From assembly GCA_017405245.1 (NCBI GenBank), contig JAFRAU010000008.1:1-64000 (forward strand): DNA of 64,000 nucleotides, read 5' to 3'. Under the pieces are notes generated by a model, which saw only the letters and a list, made by a program, of their open reading frames with translations, was not told where the DNA came from and ran no database searches. Of this stretch, positions 26,062 through 35,032 are shown one piece after another (position 1 is the stretch's first letter; each line of letters begins with the position of its first letter). The translations under genes and the position numbers were made by a program. This DNA is from Candidatus Saccharimonadota bacterium. Its GTDB lineage: Bacteria > Patescibacteriota > Saccharimonadia > Saccharimonadales > Saccharimonadaceae.

Positions 26062-27492
26062 CTATCCACTTAGTTTGGTGAGTTGTTGTTTTAGTTTTTG
26101 TCTAGCGTGAGGAGTAATAATTTTATCAAACCAGGAAGCTTTGGCGGTAGGATTTTTGCTGGTGATGATTTCGACGATGTCGCCATGTTTTAATTTGGTA
26201 TTTAGGCTGCTCATTTTGCCGTTGATTTTTACGCCTTGGACACGACCACCGATTTCTGAATGAAGTCGATAAGCAAAATCTAATGGGAGCGAACCTTTTG
26301 GCAAATCAATAATGTCTCCCTTAGGAGTGTATACGAAAATCTTGTCAGCAAAAAGATTTAGGCGTAATTTTTTAATATCGACTTTTTTGCCGGCACGAAG
26401 TTTGGCGGCGGTGTCTTGGAGTTCGGTAATCCAAAGTAGGGAAGTAGGAAGATGCTGAATCTTGCCGGTGCGATAGCTTTCGGTTAATTTTTGTTCGTTA
26501 TAATAGAAACTGGCGGCAAGGCCACGTTCGGCATACTCATGCATTTCGTGCGTACGAATTTGAAATTCGATGACTTTTTTGTCTTTGGTGATAACGGTCG
26601 TGTGGAGGGATTGATAACCGTTTTGTTTAGGCATGGCAATATAATCTTTAATACGGCCATTCATGGGCATATATAGAGAGTGAATGATGCCAAGGGTGAG
26701 ATAGCAATCGGTGATATCGTTAACGATAACACGAAGTGCGGTAAGATCATAAATTTCACCCATATTCTGATTGTGCTTGGCAAGTTTTTTATGAAGAGAA
26801 TAGACAGATTTGACACGTCCAGAAATCTGAAATTTAATTTTTTCGCGGCCAAGTGCTTCTGATACTTCCTTTCTAATTTTCTGCATAGTTTTTTCGGCGG
26901 ACTGGTTGTATTTTTCGATGATGTCACTTAGCTCGCGGTAGCGCTTAGGGTCGACATAAGAAAAAGCAATGTCGGCCATCTCTACGCGAAGGCGCCCCAT
27001 GTTAAGACGGTCAGCGAGTGGAGCAAAAACTTCCAGACTTTCTTTGGCAATCTTTTTTTGCTTGTCGGGCGGGAGAGCGGAAAGAGTGCGGAGATTATGC
27101 AGACGATCGGCGAGTTTTATGATAAGGACGCGAATATCGGCGCCAGTTGCAACTAAAAGGCGTAAGAGGTTATCCTTAGTACTGGGAAGGTAAGTATCAA
27201 GGTCTCTCATGCCAGAGCGGGCATCGCCTAATTTAGTGACGCCATCTACTAGAAACGCAACTTGCTCACCGAACTCATCTCTAATTTGTTTAATAGTAAT
27301 AGAGGTGTCTTCTACGGTGTCATGCAAAACTGCGGCAATGATAGTGTCTTCGTCCATACCCCAATCTTCGACGATTTTCATAACGGCTAACGGGTGAGAA
27401 ATGTAAGGGTCACCAGATTTTCTGAGCTGACCTTCGTGAGCGGAAGTAGCGAGCTTAATAGCTTTTTTAACGCGAGTACTTTCTGTCTTCAT
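26062..27492 (-). CDS. rel: RelA/SpoT-family (p)ppGpp synthetase-hydrolase, short form
   Basis: The 476-aa protein has an HD hydrolase domain (ISHPLAVMKIVEDWG, AAVLHDTVEDT), a synthetase domain (GRVKSVYSLHKKL, RIKDYIAMPKQNGYQSLHT, FQIRTHEMHEYAERGLAA) and a TGS domain (DKIFVYTPKGDIIDLPKGS). It ends soon after TGS, so the zinc-finger and ACT domains of ~700-aa Rel proteins are missing. Motifs suggest both synthesis and hydrolysis of (p)ppGpp. A minus-strand TATAAT (27499-27504) lies six bases before ATG. Confidence 0.92.
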   Translation of the reverse strand: MKTESTRVKKAIKLATSAHEGQLRKSGDPYISHPLAVMKIVEDWGMDEDTIIAAVLHDTVEDTSITIKQIRDEFGEQVAFLVDGVTKLGDARSGMRDLDTYLPSTKDNLLRLLVATGADIRVLIIKLADRLHNLRTLSALPPDKQKKIAKESLEVFAPLADRLNMGRLRVEMADIAFSYVDPKRYRELSDIIEKYNQSAEKTMQKIRKEVSEALGREKIKFQISGRVKSVYSLHKKLAKHNQNMGEIYDLTALRVIVNDITDCYLTLGIIHSLYMPMNGRIKDYIAMPKQNGYQSLHTTVITKDKKVIEFQIRTHEMHEYAERGLAASFYYNEQKLTESYRTGKIQHLPTSLLWITELQDTAAKLRAGKKVDIKKLRLNLFADKIFVYTPKGDIIDLPKGSLPLDFAYRLHSEIGGRVQGVKINGKMSSLNTKLKHGDIVEIITSKNPTAKASWFDKIITPHARQKLKQQLTKLSG

Positions 27493-27596
27493 GTAATTAT
27501 TATAGCATTTTATATAGTGAAGAGTTTGCTATGTTTTTGTGTTCATATGCTCTCCTGCTTTATGTTGGTAATTTGTAAATAAGGGGTAAGGTGTGT

Positions 27597-27602
27597 TATA
27601 AT
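27597..27602 (+). promoter_or_regulatory. -10 box of rnhA
   Basis: TATAAT overlaps the upstream ATG at 27601 and lies ten bases before ATG 27613, which supports the downstream start. Confidence 0.5.
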
Positions 27603-27612
27603 GAGGGCAGAT

Positions 27613-28029
27613 ATGAGAATATTGTGGACTGATGGTAGTGCCTCGCCTAATCCTGGACCAGGCGGGTTTGCTGTGATAGAAGATGGAAAGCCTGTGGCAC
27701 TAGGGAGCGAAAAAGAGTCTACCAATATCAGAATGGAAGGTCTGGCTCTTATTTCGGCACTGGAACTGTTAGGGGGTGCGCCAGGAAAAATTTATACCGA
27801 TTCGGAATTTTGGATAAATACATTAACGAAATGGGCGCCAAAATGGGAAGCCAATCAGTGGCAAAAGGAACATGGCAAGATTAAGAATCTAGCAATGGTA
27901 AAGAAACTTTATACTCTATATAAGTACTCTAAGGTGGAGCTAGTTTGGACGAAAGGACACGTTGGTACAGAGATGAACGAAGTCGCAGATGAATGGGCAA
28001 ATAAAGCAAGGAAAGGAGAAAGCCTATGA
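27613..28029 (+). CDS. rnhA: Ribonuclease HI family protein
   Basis: From ATG 27613 the protein is 138 aa. RNase H features are LWTDGSASPNPGPGGFAV (first Asp), MEGLALISALELL (Glu), KIYTDSEFWINTL (second Asp), VELVWTKGHVGTEMNEVADEWA (His and last Asp). It cleaves RNA in RNA-DNA hybrids. Length is near the 155-aa norm. It overlaps the next gene by four bases. Confidence 0.9.
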   Translation: MRILWTDGSASPNPGPGGFAVIEDGKPVALGSEKESTNIRMEGLALISALELLGGAPGKIYTDSEFWINTLTKWAPKWEANQWQKEHGKIKNLAMVKKLYTLYKYSKVELVWTKGHVGTEMNEVADEWANKARKGESL

Positions 28030-28592
28030 AAAGGGTGACGATTAAAGTAAAAGTGGATAATCTTCCGGAATTTGAGCGGAGAATGAGGGAAATTGACCTT
28101 GAATTTGAGCCGACACTTTATCAACACGACAGAGTTTATGTGCCGCGAGGGTATAAGCGGGGAATGAATTTGCCGAGGTTGGTAATGCGAACGGAAATGA
28201 AATCGGTGGATCAGCCGGCAAAATACAAGCTGATATTAAAGAGACACATTGAGGATAGCGGTATAGAGATTACGGATCGGTCGGAGATTAAAGACTATTC
28301 GGAAATCGTGAATATGATTCACCAGCTAGGATTTGTGCTAGCTACCGAGGTAAGCAGACGGAGGAAGAGGATTGTACTAGGGGAGACATCGAGAATCTAT
28401 CTTGATAAGGTGGATAAATTGCCAGGATATTACGTAAAAATCGAGACGTCATTAGATGAAAAGGACAAGGTGTCTGAGGTAATGGAAGATTTGCAACGGA
28501 CGCTGAAATTGTTCCATTTGTCCAAGAAAGAAATTTCGCATGAATCATATTTTGAGATGATTCAGAAAAATGATATAATGGGCGTAAAGTAG
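28026..28592 (+). CDS. CYTH-domain protein
   Basis: The 188-aa protein has alternating charged strands of the triphosphate-tunnel fold (KYKLILKRHIEDSGIEITDRSEIKD; RRRKRIVLGETSRIYLDKVDKLPGYYVKIE). This is the class IV adenylate cyclase/thiamine triphosphatase superfamily. The N-terminal ExExK is not intact (VTIKVKV), so substrate is uncertain. It overlaps rnhA. Confidence 0.68.
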   Translation: MKRVTIKVKVDNLPEFERRMREIDLEFEPTLYQHDRVYVPRGYKRGMNLPRLVMRTEMKSVDQPAKYKLILKRHIEDSGIEITDRSEIKDYSEIVNMIHQLGFVLATEVSRRRKRIVLGETSRIYLDKVDKLPGYYVKIETSLDEKDKVSEVMEDLQRTLKLFHLSKKEISHESYFEMIQKNDIMGVK

Positions 28593-28621
28593 AATAACCT
28601 GTAAAAATAAGAGAGGTAACT

Positions 28622-29590
28622 ATGGAAGATAAAATTGATGTTTTTCAGTGGGCGAATGAAGTAGACGAGATAAAGAACAATGTCTCGGTGGAGCTATTTT
28701 TGTTTAATAAAAACTACACACCTTACAAGGTGAGATATTCTGATTCTTTGACTGGTAATGTAAAAGAAATGTTTATGAATGTGGCGATTAAGTACGTAAT
28801 TGAAGAGGCTGATAAGGGACTGGAATGTAGAGAATATGAAATGTCTGATGGGGAAGACAAGGTGATTTACAGAACGAATCTTGCCAAGGTAGGAAGAGCA
28901 GAAACACTGATTCATTTGATTGAGAATGAATATAAGGATATTGATTATTTCTCTGATAATGAGTATGAGTTTAAGAAAATAAAGGGAATTATTGCTAAGT
29001 TTTCCTATCCGGGCGGGGATAAGGGAACGAAGACGTTTTATATTGCAAAGGGGATTGCAGCGTCATCTGCTATTAAGGGCGCGCAATCTTGGGAGCTAAA
29101 CGGAGAAAGTTTTGAGCCCTTTTCAGCTGAGGTTGCGATCAAGATGCCGACAGACAATCAGGTGGCAATTATTGATAAGACGGTGATAATTTTTAACCAG
29201 CCAAAATTTGAGGCGCTGTTTCAATATGATTATAAGGCTCAGGTGATTGCGGAAGAAAAAGCGAAGGAACTACAAGAAAAATATAAGTTGAAATTGTCAG
29301 AAGGACTGACACTGAATGAACTCTTGCAAGATAAGAAACCATTGCTTAAAAAAGTGCAGGCTTTTGATCTTGAAAATGAGATGAGTCAAGAACAGCTGAT
29401 TGATTATGCTGACCAGATGGACTTAGAGCTTCTAACTGGTGAGGATGGGTATATAGATATATTAGACGAGAAGGAACTGACTAAATTTGTAAATCTAGTG
29501 AATGAAGATTATTATATTTCTCCGGTGAATGGCAGAAGATACGAAATAAAATCGAAAAAGCTGTTGGAAGACACGGAAGAAGGTAAGTAG
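28622..29590 (+). CDS. KwaB-like DUF4868 protein
   Basis: The 322-aa protein starts after a GAGGT site. It resembles the DUF4868 family, which includes the Kiwa antiphage protein KwaB: NNVSVELFLFNKNYTPYKV near the start, a middle strand region, then VAIIDKTVIIFNQPKFEALFQY near residue 180 and a charged helical C-terminus. KwaB acts with the membrane protein KwaA; no KwaA-like gene is adjacent, and neighbours are rnhA, a CYTH gene and xseA. A defence role is therefore open. Confidence 0.55.
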   Translation: MEDKIDVFQWANEVDEIKNNVSVELFLFNKNYTPYKVRYSDSLTGNVKEMFMNVAIKYVIEEADKGLECREYEMSDGEDKVIYRTNLAKVGRAETLIHLIENEYKDIDYFSDNEYEFKKIKGIIAKFSYPGGDKGTKTFYIAKGIAASSAIKGAQSWELNGESFEPFSAEVAIKMPTDNQVAIIDKTVIIFNQPKFEALFQYDYKAQVIAEEKAKELQEKYKLKLSEGLTLNELLQDKKPLLKKVQAFDLENEMSQEQLIDYADQMDLELLTGEDGYIDILDEKELTKFVNLVNEDYYISPVNGRRYEIKSKKLLEDTEEGK

Positions 29591-29605
29591 TCTGGGGTGG
29601 CTAAG

Positions 29606-30772
29606 ATGGATGAAGACTTTTTTGCGGAAATTGACGCGATAAATGAGAAATATAAGCAAGAAAAGCAGAAAAAGCAAGAAATAGAAAAATATAGTGTTTC
29701 AGAGTTTTTAGATCTTGTCAATGGCACGCTAGAATATGCCTATACAGGGGTAGTAGTAGAGGGTGAAGTTGACAGTTTTAAGGTTAATCAAGGAAAATGG
29801 GTGTTTTTTGACTTGAAAGACAAGGATGGGGCAACGGTAAGTTGTTTCTTGCCAGTATTTCAACTTAGAGTGCCACTAGAAGATGGTATGAAAATAATGG
29901 TAAAGGCACTGCCGAAAGTGACAAGATGGGGGCGGTTTTCCTTAACGGTAAAGCAGATTATGCCGGTGGGGGAGGGAAGTATTAAGAAAGGATTTGAGCT
30001 GCTAAAACTGAAACTCGAAAAAGAGGGACTGTTTGACCCAGCGAGAAAGCGGAAGATTCCGGAGAACTTAGTAAAGATAGGTGTAATTTCTTCGACGCAG
30101 GCGGCGGGATATGCGGATTTTTGCAAGATTATTAATAGTAGGTGGGGTGGACTTGAAATCCAAGTTGCGCATACGCAGGTACAGGGAATGAACGCGGCTG
30201 ACCAGATGATTTCGGCGCTAAGATATTTTAATGAACAGGCCGAGGTACAGATAATTGCAATTATAAGAGGCGGTGGAAGTGCAGATGACCTAGCAGTATT
30301 TAATGATGAGGCCTTAGCACGAGAAGTTGCAGGATCGAGGATTCCGGTGATAACAGGAATTGGACATGAAGTGGACGAAAGCCTAGTAGACCTTGTGGCA
30401 GATATAAGAGCTTCGACACCGTCTAATGTGGCGGAAATGTTGACTGCGGATAAAGGAGCAGAAAAAATTAAGGTCGTCAGGAATATTAGAGAGATTGGCA
30501 ATCGAATAACTCAGGAAATAGAACATCTTCAAGGTGAACTTAACTCGAAGCTAAATCGAATACAAGATGAGGCTGAACATAAGATTGATACGGCAATAGA
30601 GCAGGTGAGAGCCAAGGAAAAGCTGCTGAATGGGCTAAATCCGGATAGAGTATTAAAACAAGGTTATGCGTTAGTATCCGGGGACATAATAGAGGGAAAT
30701 GTTGTAAAAATTACAACATTTGAAGCGTTGGCGGAGGCGGAAATTATTAAAGTTAAAGAAAGAAAAGAGTAA
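29606..30772 (+). CDS. xseA: Exodeoxyribonuclease VII large subunit
   Basis: ATG 29606 is preferred over GTG 29597 for its spacing to GGGGTGG. The protein (~388 aa) has an N-terminal charged helix, an OB fold (VVVEGEVDSFKVNQGKWVFFDLKD), the catalytic core (KIGVISSTQAAGYADF, IIRGGGSADDLAVFND, RIPVITGIGHEVDESLVDLVADIRASTPS) and a coiled coil. With XseB it degrades ssDNA from both ends. xseB follows. Confidence 0.94.
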   Translation: MDEDFFAEIDAINEKYKQEKQKKQEIEKYSVSEFLDLVNGTLEYAYTGVVVEGEVDSFKVNQGKWVFFDLKDKDGATVSCFLPVFQLRVPLEDGMKIMVKALPKVTRWGRFSLTVKQIMPVGEGSIKKGFELLKLKLEKEGLFDPARKRKIPENLVKIGVISSTQAAGYADFCKIINSRWGGLEIQVAHTQVQGMNAADQMISALRYFNEQAEVQIIAIIRGGGSADDLAVFNDEALAREVAGSRIPVITGIGHEVDESLVDLVADIRASTPSNVAEMLTADKGAEKIKVVRNIREIGNRITQEIEHLQGELNSKLNRIQDEAEHKIDTAIEQVRAKEKLLNGLNPDRVLKQGYALVSGDIIEGNVVKITTFEALAEAEIIKVKERKE

Positions 30773-30829
30773 AATCGAGTAAACTTATGTAAAATGACGA
30801 AAGTAAAAGGACAAAGGAAAGGTAATACC

Positions 30830-31030
30830 ATGGAAGAAAAGAAGTCAATTAGCGATAAAATAAAAGAACTAGATATGGCGGTAGATTGGTTCTATTCGGA
30901 TGAATTTAGCCTTGATACTGCAACCGAAAAATATAAGTCGGCGATAAAATTAGCAAAAGAAATTGAGACGGATTTAGATAGTCTTAAAAATGAAATTACA
31001 GTAATTCAAAAGGACTTTACAAAAGAATAA
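30830..31030 (+). CDS. xseB: Exodeoxyribonuclease VII small subunit
   Basis: ATG 30830 gives a 66-aa two-helix protein (ISDKIKELDMAVDWFYSDEFSLDTATEKYKS pattern of the family, with F-L-aromatic spacing). ATG 30794 upstream would add a non-conserved tail. It is the regulatory partner of XseA. Confidence 0.85.
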   Translation: MEEKKSISDKIKELDMAVDWFYSDEFSLDTATEKYKSAIKLAKEIETDLDSLKNEITVIQKDFTKE

Positions 31031-31039
31031 AATAAGCGT

Positions 31040-31045
31040 TATAAT
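31040..31045 (+). promoter_or_regulatory. -10 box before 31052, leaderless layout
   Basis: TATAAT ends six bases before the ATG at 31052. Confidence 0.55.
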
Positions 31046-31051
31046 AGATAT

Positions 31052-31849
31052 ATGGATAATCAACCGTTTCAGCCGAGTTATGGCAATCAGCCGATGCAGA
31101 ATCAATCACAATCTGGACCGATGGGCCAGTCTCAGATGGCGCAGCCGATGGGCGGGTCTTTTGGTTCTCCAATGCAACAGACTGCACGATTAGTGCCAGT
31201 GGCAAAGCCAGGTGCTAATAAAAGTACTATTTATATGATTTTGCTCATTATTGTGGGTCTTGTGGCGGTGACATTTATAGCGTTATTTATCTGGATGTTT
31301 TCTAAATGGGATACAGCGCAAAGTGATGTAGATAGTCAGGTGAGTGCTGCGGTGGCAAGTGCAGTAAACGAGAAAGCTGAGGAACTAGAAAATCAATTTA
31401 TTGAAAGAGAAAAACAGCCGTATCAGATATTTGCTGGGCCGGCAGATTATGGAGAATTATCTTTTGAATATCCAAAAACATGGAGCGTATATGAGGCAAA
31501 AGCGGCTACCTCTGGTGGTGATTATGAGGCGTATTTGAATCCAGGTAAAGTTTATCCAATAGGTAATGACACGATAAATGCGCTCAGGGTGATTATTAAG
31601 GACCAGGCGTATGATACCTATATTAAGGCTTATGATAACTATGTGAGAAATGGACGTCTTACGGTTTCGGTAAGGCCAATTAATGGGGAAAATGCCAATC
31701 TTTATACCGGGGAACTGCCAGGTACGAAGCTTCAAGGTATTGTGGCGGTGTTTAAGATTAGGGATAAGGCCGCAGTTTTGCAAACCGATGCGATGATTTT
31801 TGAGCAAGATTTCCAGAGAGTTTTGGATACTGTGCGATACAACCAATAG
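31052..31849 (+). CDS. Membrane-anchored hypothetical protein
   Basis: The 265-aa protein has an N-terminal Gln/Met/Pro-rich cytoplasmic tail (~1-55), one transmembrane helix (IYMILLIIVGLVAVTFIALFI, ~57-80), a short coiled coil and a beta-rich extracellular domain (LSFEYPKTWSVYEAK, then YPIGNDTINALRVIIKDQAY). The FEYPKTW strand recalls PsbP-like or DUF4367-like folds, but I cannot assign it. It probably faces outside. Confidence 0.65.
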   Translation: MDNQPFQPSYGNQPMQNQSQSGPMGQSQMAQPMGGSFGSPMQQTARLVPVAKPGANKSTIYMILLIIVGLVAVTFIALFIWMFSKWDTAQSDVDSQVSAAVASAVNEKAEELENQFIEREKQPYQIFAGPADYGELSFEYPKTWSVYEAKAATSGGDYEAYLNPGKVYPIGNDTINALRVIIKDQAYDTYIKAYDNYVRNGRLTVSVRPINGENANLYTGELPGTKLQGIVAVFKIRDKAAVLQTDAMIFEQDFQRVLDTVRYNQ

Positions 31850-31944
31850 CTTTCATTTTGGTTAGTGACTACATCAGGTTTTTTGCGGAATATTTTTCTG
31901 CACGGAGGGCTTTTGTGGAATAAATTTTGACTAGATGCTTATGC

Positions 31945-31974
31945 TTGATTTCAAAAAGTTTGTTGTGATAGAAT
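31945..31974 (+). promoter_or_regulatory. Promoter of the histidine kinase gene
   Basis: TTGATT (31945-31950) and TAGAAT (31969-31974) are 18 bp apart; the -10 ends six bases before ATG. The rest of 31850-31980 shows no gene. Confidence 0.6.
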
Positions 31975-31980
31975 GAAAAT

Positions 31981-32667
31981 ATGGAGAGTGAGGTAAATGG
32001 TATTTTGGTGGCAGCGCATGAGCTAAAAGCACCGCTAGGGCTTTTAAGACAACTAGCGCTTTCGATGGAATATGCAGAGGACGAGGGGGAGCTTAAAAAA
32101 ATTCAAAAACAGATGGTAGGTGTATCGGAGAGAGCTTTAAGGCAAGTCCAAGATTTAACAAAAATTGGTAGGTTAGATGAAAAAATGTTTGAGATGGAGC
32201 CAGTGGCGGTAAGAGCGGTATGTGATGAGGTAACCGAGGAACTGAGATATCTTTATAGATTTAATCACCGGAATTTAGTGATAGATTATCGAAATAGAGC
32301 TAGACTGGTGGTAGCTAACAGAGAGCTTCTTAAAAGTATTGTCTATAATTTTTGTCTTAATGCAATGCAATATTCTGGGGAAGATACTGAAAGTGAGCTG
32401 AATTTGTATGATAAATACGATAAGGTAAAACTAGAAGTGCGGGATTTTGGGCCGGCACTGCCAATGGATGTATGGCGGAGTCTCAAAAAAGGCTGGGTGG
32501 AAAAACCGACGAGTATTGCTATGCGGCCAGGAAGCTCTGGATTAGGACTTTATATTGCATCTAAATTTTCTCAGTACATGAATGCGAAAGTGGGAGCAAT
32601 TAGACATAGAGATGGAACGAGTTTTTTCGTGGAGCTACCAGTATCAAGACAAGCGAGATTGTTCTAA
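31981..32667 (+). CDS. Cytoplasmic sensor histidine kinase
   Basis: The 228-aa protein starts almost directly with the H box (VAAHELKAPLGLLRQ, phospho-His near 13), then N box (SIVYNFCLNAMQYS), G1 (VRDFGPALP) and G2 (GSSGLGLYIAS). There is no membrane segment or sensor domain, so the signal must be internal or come from a partner. It overlaps the response regulator by one base (TAATG). Confidence 0.86.
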   Translation: MESEVNGILVAAHELKAPLGLLRQLALSMEYAEDEGELKKIQKQMVGVSERALRQVQDLTKIGRLDEKMFEMEPVAVRAVCDEVTEELRYLYRFNHRNLVIDYRNRARLVVANRELLKSIVYNFCLNAMQYSGEDTESELNLYDKYDKVKLEVRDFGPALPMDVWRSLKKGWVEKPTSIAMRPGSSGLGLYIASKFSQYMNAKVGAIRHRDGTSFFVELPVSRQARLF

Positions 32668-33020
32668 TGATATATATAATAGATGACGACAAGATAATGG
32701 CGGAGTGTGTGGCGCGAGTAGCGAAAAAGTTAGGAAGAGAAACACGCATTTTTAGTAATGGAATTGAAGCGATGGCGGAAATAGATAGGGAACTGCCGGA
32801 GTTATTATTTTTAGATATATTGCTTGATGGACCAGATGGATTCACTTTTCTAAACGAGCTGGTGTCGTATAGCGATACGGAAAAGATACCAGTAGTAATT
32901 GTAACGGGGCTAACACTTTTTAATACCAGTTTTTCTGATTATGGAGTAGTGAGGGTATTAGACAAGAATAAGATGCGGCCAGAGGAAATAGAGGAGGCGA
33001 TTATAAAATATGGCCGGTAG
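32667..33020 (+). CDS. Single-domain response regulator
   Basis: The 117-aa receiver domain has the acidic pocket (YIIDDDK), phospho-acceptor Asp in LFLDILLDGPDG (~52), Thr in VIVTGLT and Lys in VLDKNKM. No output domain is present, so it likely acts through protein contacts. It pairs with the kinase upstream and overlaps recO by 11 bp. Confidence 0.86.
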   Translation: MIYIIDDDKIMAECVARVAKKLGRETRIFSNGIEAMAEIDRELPELLFLDILLDGPDGFTFLNELVSYSDTEKIPVVIVTGLTLFNTSFSDYGVVRVLDKNKMRPEEIEEAIIKYGR

Positions 33021-33687
33021 AAACATAAAAACGCAAGCAATCGTATTGAGGCGGACAAATTACGGTGAGGCGGATAGGATTCTTAAAATTTTGACACCAG
33101 AAGGGAAGATGTCAGTGATGGCGAAGGGGGTAAGAAAAGAAAAATCAAAACTAGCGGGAGGGGTGGAGATGTTTTCTCTGTCAGAGGTAGTGCTGCTTCA
33201 AGGTAAATCAGAGATGTTAACTTTGACATCGGCAAAGGCAGTAGAGTTTTACCAGAATTTACTCACGAATTTGGATGCGCTAGAAGTGGCGGCGGAGATT
33301 TTGAAAAAAGTATCAAAAGCAGCGGAGATGGTAGATAACCCGGGATTTTTTAAGTTGACAGTGCAGACGCTCAGAGCACTGAATAAAAAGAAAGATAAAA
33401 GCGTAGTGCTGACTTATTTTTACTTTAATTTGGCGGCGCTTCTCGGAGAACAGATAAACCTTTATACGGATATAACTGGGGAAAAATTGAAGCAAGGACA
33501 GACTTATGCTTGGGAAAGTATAGAAAAAGCATTAAGGCCAACAACGGCGGGCAAAATATCTGAAAATGAAATAAAGGTGATGCGGCTGATGCTTTCGGCA
33601 GAGTTAAGTCTAGTGCTGAAAGTGACAGGGATAGATAAGATGGTCGAGGAGCTTCTTTTTATTGCCAAATCCCTAAATCAGATGTGA
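33010..33687 (+). CDS. recO: DNA repair protein RecO
   Basis: The 225-aa protein has the N-terminal OB domain of RecO (KTQAIVLRRTNYGEADRILKILTPEGKMSVMAKGVRKEKSKL pattern) and a helical C-terminal domain. The four cysteines of the usual zinc site are absent. It helps RecF/RecR load RecA on SSB-coated DNA. Confidence 0.85.
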   Translation: MAGRNIKTQAIVLRRTNYGEADRILKILTPEGKMSVMAKGVRKEKSKLAGGVEMFSLSEVVLLQGKSEMLTLTSAKAVEFYQNLLTNLDALEVAAEILKKVSKAAEMVDNPGFFKLTVQTLRALNKKKDKSVVLTYFYFNLAALLGEQINLYTDITGEKLKQGQTYAWESIEKALRPTTAGKISENEIKVMRLMLSAELSLVLKVTGIDKMVEELLFIAKSLNQM

Positions 33688-33693
33688 TATAAT
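33688..33693 (+). promoter_or_regulatory. -10 box of glyS, leaderless layout
   Basis: TATAAT (in TGATATAAT) ends six bases before the glyS ATG. Confidence 0.55.
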
Positions 33694-33699
33694 AATTAT

Positions 33700-35019
33700 A
33701 TGAGCAAACTAGAAGATATTGTAAACTTATGCAAGAGACGTGGGTTTATTTTTCCAGGTAGTGATATTTATGGCGGAATGGCTGGAACCTGGGACTTTGG
33801 CCCGCTAGGGACTGTGCTTAAAAGAAAAATTATGAATGCGTGGTGGGAGTTTTTTGTAGAAAAAAGAGACGATATTTACGGTGTAGATGCAGCGATTATT
33901 ATGAATCCTAGGACATGGAAAGCATCTGGACACACAGAGACGTTTTCTGACCCGCTAGTAGAATGTATGAATTGTAAAGGAAGATTTAGGGCGGATAAGC
34001 TGGGGGATTTCCAGGCGGATGTAACCAAGTTAGATTTAGATAAGGCGCTCGTGAAATGTCCGACTTGTGGTCAGCATGCTTGGGGTGAGGTGAGACAATT
34101 TAATATGATGTTCTCTACGCATGTCGGAGCAGTGTCGGATGAAACAAGCGAGGCGTATCTCAGGCCAGAGACGGCACAAGGGATTTTCACGAATTATAAG
34201 AACGTAGTAGATACGATTTATCCGAATATACCGTTTGGAATTGCACAACAGGGAAAAGCATTTAGAAATGAAATTTCGCCGAGAGATTTTATTTTTCGCT
34301 GTCGGGAGCTAGAACAGATGGAGATTGAGTACTTTGTGCATCCTGATACTTGGAAAGAGAATTTTGAGAAGATACTAAAAGAATGTCATGACTTTTTAGA
34401 AAATAAGATGAAACTACCAGCAGAAATGATTCATGATGTAGAGGTGGAGGGGGCAGATCTCGCACACTATTCTAAACGGACGATAGACGTGGAATTCGAC
34501 TTTCCGATTGGTAGAGAAGAATTGATGGGAATAGCGTATAGGACGGATTTTGATCTTAATAATATTGCGCGTGAGAGTGGCAAAAACATGGAATACAGAG
34601 ATAAGAATACTGGGGAGAGTTTTGTGCCACACGTGATAGAACCAAGCTTTGGGGTAGAGAGGCTAGTGATGGCGGTGCTGACGGCAGCATACGAAGAAGA
34701 TACCGTGGGTGACTCAGCACGGGTGGTATTGAGGCTGCCGGAAGAACTAGCGCCGTATAGATTTTGCGTATCACCACTTCTTAAAAATAAGCCGGAGCTA
34801 GTTGAAAAAGCTAAGGAAGTTTATACAAAGCTTCGTGAAAAATACGGAAATGTGACTTGGGATGATTCTGGGAATATTGGCAAACGTTATCGCAAGCAAG
34901 ATGAGATTGGCACGCCAAAATGTATAGTGATAGATTTTGACACACTGTCCGATAACACGGTAACGGTGCGTGATAGAGATACAGCGGAGCAGGTGAGAGT
35001 AGAGATAAAGGAATTATAG
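33700..35019 (+). CDS. glyQS: Glycyl-tRNA synthetase, dimeric type
   Basis: The 439-aa class II synthetase has motif 1 (NPRTWKASGHTETFSDPLVEC), a zinc-like CxxC pair (CMNCKGRF, CPTCGQ), motif 2 (FRNEISPRDFIFRCRELEQMEIEYF), motif 3 (PSFGVERLVMAVL) and a C-terminal anticodon-binding domain. This is the alpha2 form found in archaea, eukaryotes and many bacteria, not the alpha2-beta2 form. Confidence 0.95.
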   Translation: MSKLEDIVNLCKRRGFIFPGSDIYGGMAGTWDFGPLGTVLKRKIMNAWWEFFVEKRDDIYGVDAAIIMNPRTWKASGHTETFSDPLVECMNCKGRFRADKLGDFQADVTKLDLDKALVKCPTCGQHAWGEVRQFNMMFSTHVGAVSDETSEAYLRPETAQGIFTNYKNVVDTIYPNIPFGIAQQGKAFRNEISPRDFIFRCRELEQMEIEYFVHPDTWKENFEKILKECHDFLENKMKLPAEMIHDVEVEGADLAHYSKRTIDVEFDFPIGREELMGIAYRTDFDLNNIARESGKNMEYRDKNTGESFVPHVIEPSFGVERLVMAVLTAAYEEDTVGDSARVVLRLPEELAPYRFCVSPLLKNKPELVEKAKEVYTKLREKYGNVTWDDSGNIGKRYRKQDEIGTPKCIVIDFDTLSDNTVTVRDRDTAEQVRVEIKEL

Positions 35020-35032
35020 AGAACCAATAATA

